Below are positions 48,602 to 58,900 of a DNA stretch of 64,000 nt, in pieces. Position 1 is the stretch's first letter; every line of letters starts with the position of its first letter. The stretch comes from Physcia stellaris (lineage: Eukaryota; Ascomycota; Lecanoromycetes; Caliciales; Physciaceae). The stretch is taken from assembly GCA_018902385.1 (NCBI GenBank), contig JABSSW010000032.1, positions 420,509 through 484,508 on the forward strand, written 5' to 3'. The position numbers were made by a program, and so were the translations under genes. The notes beneath the pieces were generated by a model, which was not told where the DNA came from, made no database searches, and worked only from the letters and a program-made list of their open reading frames with translations.

Positions 48602-49237
48602 ATGATTCTTGTCTCAGTACTATCTTACGTATTATCAGCATACCTTTCCCTCCACACCCTCGCCTCACCAACCCCAGCCCAAACATCTACGAGCAGCACC
48701 AACGCTACAGCAACTCCCCCACAACTTCGAACCCCTCCAAACCCCTACATCTACAGGTACGACCCCTCCCACGAGGTCGTCTTCGAGCGCAGAAGCACCC
48801 ACCACACCAAACTAAACCCAAGCACCAACATCTACAACTTCCGAGCCGCGATCCAAGACGCCGGCCGCCGCATCATCGCCCTGCAAGAGCAAACCCACGA
48901 TCAAGGCAGCGCGCGCTTCCCCTCCAACAAATTCGTCTACGAGGAGACGTTGGCGCGTCCGGCTCACACCCCCCGTGGCCAAGCGGAGCGTACGATCAAG
49001 ATTGAGGTTCATGGGGTCAATTACGTGCTATACCTGTCGTATGACGCGGTTAAGATTGTTATGCTGGGGCTGATCCAGTATGCGGCGCTGTGGGACAATG
49101 GGTATGGGACACATAATCGGGTGGGTATGTGTAATTTTACGCTGTACTGGCTGCAGTATGGTGGGCAACGGATCGCGGAGGGGGGTGTGAGTCTAGACGT
49201 GCCGGATGCACCGACGGAGGTTGTTGCTACGTCGTGA
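48602..49237 (+). CDS. secreted hypothetical protein
   Basis: Single exon, 211 aa. It starts with a signal peptide (MILVSVLSYVLSAYLSLHTL, cleavage near LAS-PTP), followed by a Thr/Ser/Pro-rich stretch. The mature part (YRYDPSHEVVFERRSTHH; NFRAAIQDAGRRIIALQEQ; KFVYEETLARP; VNYVLYLSYDAVKIVMLGL; MCNFTLYWLQYGG) looks folded, with two possible N-glycosylation sites. The family is not recognised. Size and signal suit a small secreted protein, but effector function should not be assumed. Confidence 0.65.
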   Translation: MILVSVLSYVLSAYLSLHTLASPTPAQTSTSSTNATATPPQLRTPPNPYIYRYDPSHEVVFERRSTHHTKLNPSTNIYNFRAAIQDAGRRIIALQEQTHDQGSARFPSNKFVYEETLARPAHTPRGQAERTIKIEVHGVNYVLYLSYDAVKIVMLGLIQYAALWDNGYGTHNRVGMCNFTLYWLQYGGQRIAEGGVSLDVPDAPTEVVATS

Positions 49238-49451
49238 GAGGTTTGTATATGGGTCCTGATTATCGAGATGGATGTAGTTGATAACCAGTTGTTCCGAATC
49301 CGCATTCGCCAAAACCTGGTCTTCCGACATGTGCCTCTTGATTGCTCCCTAGTTGCTTGTCCCAACATTGCTTCTGCTGGTTGCTGTCTTCCTACCCGGG
49401 CTTGGAGCAAATCTCCATATCTTTCCATAAGCAGCCCTCAATCACAAATAT

Positions 49452-49798
49452 TAGAGGTATTCAGATATCTCTTTTTGAGACACATATGGGCCCATAAGCC
49501 CATAAGTGGACCCCTGTTATGTGCCAAGAAATGTGCTTATGGGCCCATAAGCACATATGTGAAAAAGTGTCTCCGGGGTTACTTTTTCACATATGTGCCA
49601 CATATGTGAACTCATAATCACATAATGAAGCTCATAAAGTGGGGTTTTTGCCAAGAAATCATTATGGGTCGCTAAATGACATGATTCGAGCACTTGGGGG
49701 TTTCAGATATCTTATGACCCATATGGGCCATATGGGCCATAATGGGCCATATGGACTTATGGGCCGAGTTTTGCAAAATAGATATCTGAATACCCCTA
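49452..49798. mobile_element. MITE, about 343 bp, TA-flanked
   Basis: A 17-bp terminal inverted repeat GRGGTATTCAGATATCT lies at 49454-49470 and in reverse at 49780-49796, with one purine difference, and TA on both outer sides (49452-53, 49797-98), as for Tc1/mariner-type MITEs. The inside is built of palindromes: a perfect 26-bp one at 49531-49556 (centre GGGCCC), CACATATGTG units near 49,555-49,610, and tandem ATATGGGCC units near 49,715-49,760. No coding capacity. Confidence 0.75.
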
Positions 49799-51098
49799 TT
49801 ATATGTTCTAAGCGCAGCTCCCTACCCCCGTGTCGATCAGCTGCATCCACGCCGACACAAAGCAATCTCGCTTCATACACTAGACACTCAAGACCAAACT
49901 GAGTCCCATCGATAGAAAAACATCTCACTGCTATCTCGATTACAACAGCCAAGCGCCATCTCTACATCATTCAGTACTTCTCGCTACCGACTCGGAAATA
50001 TGCATATTTCTCCAGCTACAAATTTGAGTAACAGCAACATGACATCCCGCGTCCCTAGCTATTCCTCTCAATACTCCACGCACCCAGTCCATTTCGCTCC
50101 CCGCGTAGTATGAACCCAGATCTCGCATCCTGCATCTTCAAGCCCCTCTGCACCTCCCAGCTTTACCCCCTTCACGTGCAAACAATCCACCGTCCTGCTT
50201 CACATCTAGGTCTTCTATCAACCCGGCGAAGGGCCTCCTCGTTGTTCAGCGATCATTGCCGAGGTACAATAGTTCGTATCTGGCGACGATGCTGTCCGGT
50301 GTTCCAGCTTTCGTCCATCTAATGCTGTTTAGAGAGGAGATCGCTGCCCATGGCCGGATAGAGCGAGGGAGTTTTTGAGATTAATGGGCCGGGGTGATGG
50401 CTCTCATGAGCCGTCGTGTCGGCAACGGAGAGATTGGCACATCCAGTGACTTCGGACACTTCCACAGCGTACCAAGAAGAACAAGCTGAATTCCGGGTCT
50501 TGAACTAGGAAGGGTGCGAGGCTCTTCTATATCTCCACCGAGCAGAGTCCAGCGCCCAAAACACTCAACTCCATGGTGGGATTTTTTTGGGAGGTCGACG
50601 CAATTGGAGGCGCTACGGGATTCGCTGATCTGGTAAGGTAGATACGGGTGTTCTCTTCCTCTGTGTCTATTGGTTTGGGATAGAAATAGGTTTTTTGGGT
50701 GCACAAGTAGCACTTTGGGAGACGGGGCTGTGGGTTCGGTATATACATTTCCTTTAGGATGACAATTCTAAGAAATCACGAAACCGCCGACGAGCCAGGG
50801 TCTTATCTATTTGCAAGAAACTCGTCAAGATATCTTGGTTCTTCAAAATAACGAGAATTTCTATTTGTTTCGTCATGGTCGAAATCAGCTTTTCAGTTTT
50901 TGGATTTTTGCAATAAATGCGTCAAGATGAAATGCTAAGGCGAAATTGAAAAATGGCTATGGCGAAGATTGCGGAGAGAAAGTCGTTTTTTTTGTTATAG
51001 TATTTGATAGTCATTTTGGTAAATATATCATCTTTTGATACCGGAACCCAATCAATCGTCCCACATCCCTCCCCACCACCAGCCTCACAAAAACCAGA
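49799..51098. other. intergenic, nothing recognised
   Basis: Frames at 50,110-50,322 (plus) and 50,381-50,713 (minus) have no family resemblance. Confidence 0.4.
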
Positions 51099-51737
51099 TT
51101 ATCGCCCTTCACGATCGCAAAATACGCACCCCATATCGACTCCAGGCGAGCTGTAGTAGCCGTCGTAGAGCGCGACGCCGACCCCGTGCTGGGTCACGGA
51201 ACTCAGCATTCCGGCCGCGAAGGCGGCGAAGAAGGGCCAGGGGATGGTGGTCAGTGAGCTTTGGATCGAGAACTGCAGCCGGCTGTAGGTGACTGTGAGT
51301 TTGGAGAGGGGAGGAGTGGTGGATAGCTGGTGGGGGGAGAGGGGGTTAGTAAGACGCTGCGAGAAAGGGAGTTGGTGATTCGTATTCTTGGTTTTTTCTT
51401 CTCTTTTTACAGAAGCTGTGGAATCATGACTCGTGTTGAGGAAAAGACTTACGGATCCAGATGCGCTGGCGTATAGGTAGCTGTATATCGCTGTCAATGC
51501 TTTCCCGGCATTGGGGAATCGCATGTCGAACTGTAAGAATTGGACCAGCCGGATACAGTTGAGTGGAAGATGGGCAGGAGTAGTGGCTCGATTGTTCCGC
51601 ACACTCAGCGGTTGTGGCTACAGGTCTTTCCTTGATGATTCGTCCTTATTCGATGTCGAGCACACAGATTGGTTGGGATTCAGGAGAATCAACAGCCTTG
51701 CGGTGAGGAGCCACATAGTTGCCAGCCGGTAACGCAT
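51099..51737 (-). CDS. small secreted hypothetical protein
   Basis: Three-exon model, 51737-51666, 51530-51453 and 51326-51099, with introns of 135 nt (GTGTGC...TTACAG) and 126 nt (GTAAGT...ACCAG), all in phase 0; 125 aa. Exon 1 gives a signal-like start (MRYRLATMWLLTARLLILL). The body reads FPNAGKALTAIYSYLYASAS, then VTYSRLQFSIQSSLTTIPW and FFAAFAAGMLSSVTQHGVGV. It resembles small uncharacterised fungal proteins with an IPWxFFxxFAxxML core, but no named domain. The second intron is strong; the first exon is less certain because its donor is GTGTGC. Confidence 0.5.
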
Positions 51738-52199
51738 GGCAGATCTCGTAGGATAGTTATTCGATGAATTCGAGTTTCCGATAGGTTTACGCGAGGCTGC
51801 ACCTATACGCTTGCAGAAGTTCCCGGATGAGGTATTTGCGGTGGCAGAACCATCTCCGTGACCTCGAGGGGACTGTGGAAACGGAAGGACTGAAGGACCA
51901 AAAGGTTGTTTCAAGAGTCTATAGGATCTTCGAAGGTATTTCTCTAATTTCTGCAAGCCCCTCAAGTCTAGCTTATCCTTCATCCACAGCAACGGCGTCC
52001 CTAAGGTTGTAAAAAGACAGGCATCGTCGAGCATCGAGAATCCACGCAAGACACTTCAGGCCAACACGCCGAAATGTCTTAGGCTATTATTCAATTTGAT
52101 TAAACATGCGAGAGTAGTTGCGTGTAGTTCTTGAGGTTATGGACAGAGCTCTGTGTTGATTTTTTTTTCATTCCTTTGAGGGCACAAGTTGTCTAAGTG
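51738..52199. other. intergenic, nothing recognised
   Basis: A minus open frame covers 51,618-52,049, but its upstream part shows no family resemblance. Confidence 0.35.
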
Positions 52200-52808
52200 A
52201 AGCTTCGTTCAAAGGAAGAGACCATCTGCACGGTCAAAAGGAGCTTGAACGCCTTCGTCTCTAGTCGTTGCACTCTGTATCCTGAACCTTTGAGCCTTAG
52301 GCTTGCCGCTACTCCCCGACGGCTGCGTCAGCTGGTCTGAATGGCTTCTGAGGTAGAGTTTGACCCCAACGTTAGGTACAAGTTGCTCCTTGAAATGTTC
52401 GTTTATGTCAATTTCAGGCCTACTGGCCGCAAAGAGTTTGATGCAAGGGACTTTCTTGTGGCATCCCAGATCGAATCAAGAATGAGTTTCCTTGCCTTAT
52501 TTCAAAATTAATCCTGACCGTCTATGACAATGAACACTTCTTTTAGATTTCTGACGGCTAGATCGAAGTGCTCTACATACGCTTGGAACTTTGCTCGTGT
52601 ATCATTCTGTGAAGGAAAGTGGAACGCGGAGAGAATTCCAATTGGCACCGGTTTCATCCTGCGGCATAAATCTTTTACGAAGTTGGCCAAGATGTTCTCA
52701 GATTTCTGTACTTCTGCCGAGTAGTACCTAAAGTAAGCGAACGCTACACCAACACCTTCAACGAACATCAGTATAGTCTCCGTATATTCGTCCGACTTGA
52801 CAGTGTTG
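52200..52808 (-). pseudogene. NACHT (STAND) ATPase relic
   Basis: Minus frame 52,508-52,808 reads GVGVAFAYFRYYSAEVQKSE, ENILANFVKDLCRRM and KEVFIVIDGQD, matching the stretch between P-loop and Walker B of NACHT proteins (VAYIYCDY...VFIVIDALDE). Beyond a stop, another frame (about 52,260-52,450) reads KLFAASRPEIDINEHFKEQL, the SRPE sensor region of the same domain. The P-loop part is absent; the 3' end of the CorA-like gene occupies that position. A broken fragment of a former NLR-type gene. Confidence 0.6.
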
Positions 52809-54334
52809 TTATAAAGGATTTGAGGCTTCCCATTGGGGGCGTGCAAGAAAGTATACAACCAGACACAATGGAATTGCCACCACAAAGTACAGCCAGAACG
52901 CTTTACCTCCTGGGGCAATGTTGTCGTTCATGCTAAAGAGCCCTGTCACGAACGTGAGCGGGACAAACACCATAGCTAGATGCGTCAGCCGCGAGATGTT
53001 CGCAGTCTCAATGAGTGCACGTTGACTATCAATGACTTGAATCGTCGAGGTGACTATTGGAGCCATGTCAATCAAACGTGAGTTGTAGGCTTCAAAAGTC
53101 GCGGCGATGTGACTGAAGTCTTTCAACAGTAAAGTTTGAAGCTCAAGAGTGTCATCGTCCTCGCGATCAGTCTTAAGCCAATCAATGACGTAACGAAGCT
53201 TATAAGCTGTCGCTATGTTCCGGCGGGCCCATCTTTGGAGGTTGGATAAATCGGCGTAGAGATTTGCCATCTGTTCCAGGGCAGCAGGGATGGTTCCGAT
53301 TCTGACTTCGTATTGCTTGGTACTATGATACATTACTTCCAAGTAGACCATCCATTCTGCAGCGACGATCCTTAATGGATATTGTGACAGAGCAATGAGG
53401 GTTGGAGCTTCGATGTTGAGGCATCTAGGCTTTGCATTGCACCAGTAGAAGATCAGATCTTCGAGCAAAGAGCGTCTTTCGAGTCTTGGTCCAGCCATCG
53501 AAGTTTCGAGGAAATCCGGCCGAGGGAGAAAGTCCTCGAAACCACCCTGGAATAGGCGAGGTAGTAACGACGCGGGCTGTGCCCCTTCTTCGGCTTGCGA
53601 CTTTGAGGGACACAATATTCTTAGTGACGGGTCGACAAGAATAAGACCTGACGAGCGTTAGTGAGACCCAATAATTGGTATGGTCGGTACTGACACAGCC
53701 AGAGTCCATCCTTTCCAGATGTTCGAAGCACAGAACAACAGTGTCGCGCAAATCCAATGCGTCGCGCAATCCCAGTGCTAACGCCCTTAGTAGGCGGTAG
53801 CAGTTTGACCTTCCTTGGCACATTCATAGCTTGAACAAGTGTACTTTGGCATGTCAGACTATCAACCTCAAGCACACGGTGGTAGTGAAGAAAGAGGCTA
53901 TCCTGATTGCGAGCCATGGACGGTAACTTGGACAGGTAAGGCCTTGGCGTTGATATATCGGGCTGAAAAACATCGAGGTGGGAGGCAAAGAAGTAGGGGT
54001 CAATGTTGAGCTGAGAACCAAGCTGCTCGATGACGTCTCTTGTCAAGTCTTCAACGATCAGAATTCTTCCCCGAAGTCCACTCTTTCTGTTGATCCTATC
54101 GCGCAGAAGAGCCGCCAGATCGTCCATACCAAGACTTCGATGGCTGGGAGTGTGTGATTCACCGGTAAATTCTATGCTGGTGATTCGGCAGTCGTATCGG
54201 GTTGAAGCATCACTCTCAAGGAATCTAGAGAGATTGCTCAAACATGGACTAGATCGGGTTTGTGCTGCAACGTAGGATCTGTACGGGTATTCTTCGCACC
54301 GGGTTCTGCTATGGAATTTGTTTGGGAAGGACAT
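52809..54334 (-). CDS. CorA-like divalent cation transporter
   Basis: Two exons, 54334-53695 and 53647-52809, separated by a 47-nt intron with a clear branch site (CACTAAC) and CGTCAG acceptor; 492 aa. The cytosolic N-terminal half includes MDDLAALLRDRINRKSGLRG, LTRDVIEQLGSQLNIDPYFF and ASHLDVFQP (the usual family fold). After the intron come LILVDPSLRIL and the long stalk helices (IAATFEAYNSRLIDMAPIVT). The pore region reads LTHLAMVFVPLTFVTGLFSM then NDN, a fungal SMN variant of the GMN motif, and a second span FWLYFVVAIPLCLVVYFLA. The start is the first true ATG of the open frame. Mg2+ or another divalent is inferred from the family; fungal members of this branch are uncharacterised. Confidence 0.8.
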
Positions 54335-54945
54335 TTTGGACGCAAGCTTTACTTTCAGACCGTCCTTGTCTCGATGCTGAATCGTCCAAAAGTGTTGAGT
54401 CCGCTTGGAACCACCAGTATTACTAGAGAAATATGGCCGAGAGGAATGATTGAGATTTATCCGATCCGTATCTGAATAATCCGGGCAGTGCACAAGGCTA
54501 CGTTGGCCTGTCTTCGTGGATTGATCTTCGAGGAGCCTTGGTGGGACCAATACAAATATCGTAAATCAGCCTCGTCGAGTACATCTCCAAACAGGGGAAA
54601 ATGCCTGAGAAAGCCTTGGTGACGAGCTCGGCAACACCTACCTAGGTTATGAGTGATCAGGTTGTGCCCTTGATCATTGATGTTATACAAAAGAGGGGTG
54701 CAACCTCATTCAATGAGCTTGCCGGCAACGGCTTCCTTGTAACGGCAGATCAGCCCAGCCTTGCACTCGTACCAAGCCGGACAGCTGGCGCATCAGACAT
54801 TCCATCATTCCTACCGTCACTCTGATTGCTCTTGCTCGGTACTTTGAGTTCAATTACGAAAAGTGGTTTCGACCATTGTAATGATCAGCGTCGATTTGAA
54901 TCCTCAATCGTTGACTTACAGCTACAAGGCTTCTGTCTGGACACA
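54335..54945. other. intergenic / 5' flank of RelA-SpoT relic
   Basis: Open sequence just before 54,946 (54,826-54,945) is in frame with the relic and may be its degraded 5' part. Confidence 0.35.
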
Positions 54946-55408
54946 ATGGGAACTCTTGTCGACTTCACTAAGCTCTGTGACAACGATCGGTACAACTACT
55001 TGAGCATTGAAAGCCATGTGGAGAACGTATGCAAGCAGAATTCAAGGGAAAGTAAAGTCAATTTTCTTTCAGAGAATCGTGTGAAAGCTGTAGAAAAGTT
55101 GAATGATCGAAGAGATATGTACCAGAATGAAGCCGATAGAGAGTAACGTAGCTGATATCTACGATTTGGTGGGCGCCCGCATTCTTCCTTTGCGCTCAGG
55201 TGACGCCCTGCTTGTTGAGAGAGTCATTCAGCAAACAATTCGACATGCAAAACAAAGCTCAGCATCCCAGCATCGGTGCAGTCTCATCGCACGCAAGAAT
55301 CCGTGCCAAGCTTTGCCCGCGGAACAGGACAAAGATCCCATCAGTGAGATTCAGGTGAGATGCATTGTCATGTGGACCTGGGCCACACTGAACCACGATA
55401 TTGAGTAG
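54946..55408 (+). pseudogene. RelA/SpoT-domain relic
   Basis: From ATG 54946 the reading includes LVDFTKLCDNDRYNYLSIES, SENRVKAVEKLNDRRDMYQN, VADIYDLVGARILPL and ISEIQVRCIVMWTWATLNHD. These correspond in order to the RVKxxxSxxEKLxRR, (I)xDLxGxRI and EIQV/IQT...HDxEY motifs of (p)ppGpp synthetase-type domains. The copy is broken (about two breaks) and ends at the HDxE motif, so it is treated as a fossil. In fungi this domain occurs as an effector-like module of NLR-type proteins. Confidence 0.6.
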
Positions 55409-55990
55409 ATATTGAGTAATTGAGTTGAAGTTATGATGATATTGGAGTCGCCGGCAAAAAGCAGCCGTTATGCTCGCAATTGTGACAAGGTGAAGGACGT
55501 GTCGTTTATGGACAAGGCTTGTTCCGGACGTGTTTATTTTTATTTTTTCTCCTGGATTCCGAGTCCCCGATACAAGTTGCCCCCATATCTATTTATACCC
55601 GGAGTTGGGGACTCGCGGTTAGCCAAGCAGATACTTCGACCCGATTTTTGAATTCGTGAGCGCAGTGGCATACTAATGTACCTTAACGGACGGCTATGAT
55701 CTGTTTTAACCGTGGAGTGATCGTGATTGATAAATAGAACTAATCGCTCAAAGGTAATTTTTCAACGTAAGTTCGAGATTGCATAGCTCTTCAGAAACAA
55801 ACTTATGAACGTAGAGCTCCAGTTCAAAAATATTGATAGCTATTGCCCTTTCTGTTGAAGAAGGGGATGGATCGTTGAGAAACCCAACTACCGTGAAGAC
55901 TGTGAGGCTAGAATTCAGTTAATCCCGAATCAAATCCTGCAAGTTCCTAGCAATCCCCTCCACACGATGTTACCATTTTACTTGACCTTA
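55409..55990. other. intergenic, nothing recognised
   Basis: Contains the 3' flank of the NRPS gene on the minus strand. No gene seen. Confidence 0.4.
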
Positions 55991-58900
55991 TCACTCGCGC
56001 TCCTTCTCCTCCATTTGTTCGATCACTAGTCTCAACTCCTCCACAATCTCGCTCACAAATTCCCTTACCTGGGCCTCATCCATGACGCCTGCATCGCATC
56101 TGACGCCGATATCAATTGCGTCCCCAGACCCATCTCGACTGATATCCAGAAATAGATTTTCGTCAGCTAAAAAGCTGGTATCCAGTGCGTCGACTGCCGT
56201 CTTTGCCGGAGCGATTTCATCTTTCGGCAGTAGGAAGTCGGAAGAAGAACCAAGGTGGCAGGGTGTGAACAGGTCCTTTTCTCCTGTAGATTTGGGTGTC
56301 GGAGCGTCCTGCCAGAGAATGTTGGCGTAGCAGTTGAACAACGGTCCTTCATCCACCATTCCGTTGCCGTCCTCCTCATCCCTGATGAACCTAAGTACAT
56401 CCCTCAATGAACTCTGCTCAAATGCCACCCGTTCCGCCAAGTCATCTTGGAGTGCCCTTGCTGCATCTATCGGCTTCATAGATAGCACATCGGGTACCTG
56501 CAGTGGCGTCACGTTTAACAGCGGGGCACAAATCCGATCCACGCCGTCGAAACCAGACGAGCGCCCTGTTTGGAAGAGACCAACTGTCGGAGATGTTTCA
56601 TTTTTATGTTGGGCGAGGACACGGACGTAGGCGAGAAGAATGATTGTGGGAAGGCGCAGGGAGAGGACGCGTGTACTGGCCTCGAGGGTGGAGAGATAAG
56701 GGACTGCGGCTCTGAGAAGGAGAGATGTAGGAGTGGAATTGGCGGCTGGAGAGGTGGTGGTAAGGGAGCGAAGGATTGTGGGTTTGGTATTGGGGAGGCT
56801 TTTGAGCCAGAACGCTTTTCGGGAGGGTGTAGTTTGGGTGTGGGTGGTGTGTGAGATAAAGTGGCGAAGGGCTGGTAAGGTGGGAGGGGACACTTTTTGG
56901 TAGAGAAGTTCTAAGTCGTGGATGAGGGTTTCGATTGTCGAGACGTCGTAGAGGGAATGATGTATTTTGAGTAAGATGTGGTCTTTACTTGATCCTTGGA
57001 CTAGGGTCAATCTTGCTGGTACAGTGAAGAGGTCGAATGGCTCCCTGGTTGATTTCTTGACAAGATCTAGCGTTTTGTCTTCCAAAGGGTCTGGCACGTC
57101 TAGAGTGCGTAATGCATTATCAGAGGACGAGGACTGGTTGAGCACGAGTTGTATAACTTCTTGTTCCGACACGGCCACAAGACACGTCCGCAAGATCGGT
57201 CTTTGGTCTCTTAGCCTGGTCCATGCAAGCCTTAGCTTGTCAACATCTATCTTTTGGGAGCAGCGGTAGCTAAACGTTGCCTCACAGATGGTTCGAGAGG
57301 ACTTGAGCCACATAGCAAGGTGATAGATCTGACCACTTAGACAAGGCAATACATCCTCCACCAATTCACCTGGAACATCAATGATCTCCAAAGCCCTCAA
57401 TTTTGATTTTTCACTGACAAGCGTGCCTGAACTGGTGGGTGGGACAGTTGGCTCAACGCTTTTAGCTCGCAGTCTTCTGCATATGCCAGCTAATGTTTGC
57501 CCCTGAAGTACGTCTGCAACACCAGTATTCAACCCCTTTTTCCGGCACAGGGAAGCAACTTGAATAGTAGCGATGGAATCGAGGCCTAGTGCGAAGATAC
57601 TTGTGCTCTGTTGGATGCTATCCGATGACATTCCAGAAACTTCAGAGAGAACGCTTCGCAGGCCATCAAGATCTGAGCCTGGTGAGATATCTTCTTGTAC
57701 GCTGGTTTCGCCCTTGTCGCCGACTCTGGCACAGATGTGTGTCTTATTCTTGAAGGAACTGGGGAACGCTAGAAGGCTTTCATGGGAGTTCTGGATCACG
57801 TCGACGAAGATGTCCTGAAAGCTTGCCAGCCAGTCTGAGACATATTTTCGACTCTGGCGAGCGATCATACGTATGAGGATCCTGTCGTCCGTTTGCTCGA
57901 ATTCAAAATTGCTAGAGTATTCAGTAGGTGCAGCAACACTGTCTATGTTTAAATGTTCCATCATTATCGGCCTCTCCTCGCCTTCCTTGGTGGTTCTCTG
58001 GAACACAAAAAGATTATCAAACAATCGTCCAACTGTATCACCGGACTTTTGCCGCCACATCTGCTGGACCTTTCCGAGCGAAGCATGGTGATAAGCCAGT
58101 GATTCTCCGGAGAAGCGTTGAATACCGTCGAGAGAGTCGCTTATCGTAATATTCGCTTTGTTAAATTTGAGACGGAAAGGGACAGTATTGAACAGTGGTC
58201 CCACGATGTCCTCTGCTGCCGGTACTCCAAGGGATCTGCCTCCAACCAAGTGTCCGAAGACTATGTCATGCGTTTTCAATATATAAGCAAGAGTTTTACC
58301 ATACGCGAGGAGCGCAGCTGTTTGGAGAGTCACGCCAAGCTCTTTACATCTCCGAAGAATGGCCTGGGAGTCCATTGCAATGGTAGTCTCGACTTCGACA
58401 CTGGCAATTCCAGCGGGCTCGGAGTCTTGAGGTACCATGGTGTTCTCAAAATCGTCTAATTGCTTGGCCCAGAAAGCCTCCGCCTCGGTACTGCTGCTAG
58501 AAATCTCACGAGCTGCTGAGCTGAATGGGGGACGTTGTATACACAGATCGTTCCGGTAGACACGCGCAAAGTCGTTGATCAGAAGCTTCATCGACTCGCC
58601 ATCGTATAAACTATGATGGATGGAAAGGACGAAAACAGTCTCAGAAGGAGACTTGAGTATAGTCACCCTCCAGGGCTGGGTATCAAAGTCTGTATCCTCG
58701 CGGAACGAGAACCGGTCAATGACTTCCGACCAAAGATTTGATATCGATGTGTTGTCGGTCACTGTAGTCCATGAGTCGCTGTACTTAAGAGGCTTGTCAT
58801 GAACAGTGGCCCTCCAAATGCTCTGGTTCTTAGAAAAGTGGAATGTGCTCCTGAGTATCTCCGTCTGCTGGACAAGCGTTGCCCATGAACGCTTCAGTCT

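Noticed and set aside
52508-52918. 136-codon minus frame as one intact gene
   Set aside because: Its first 35 codons overlap the CorA 3' end in another frame; only the part below 52,808 has NACHT resemblance.
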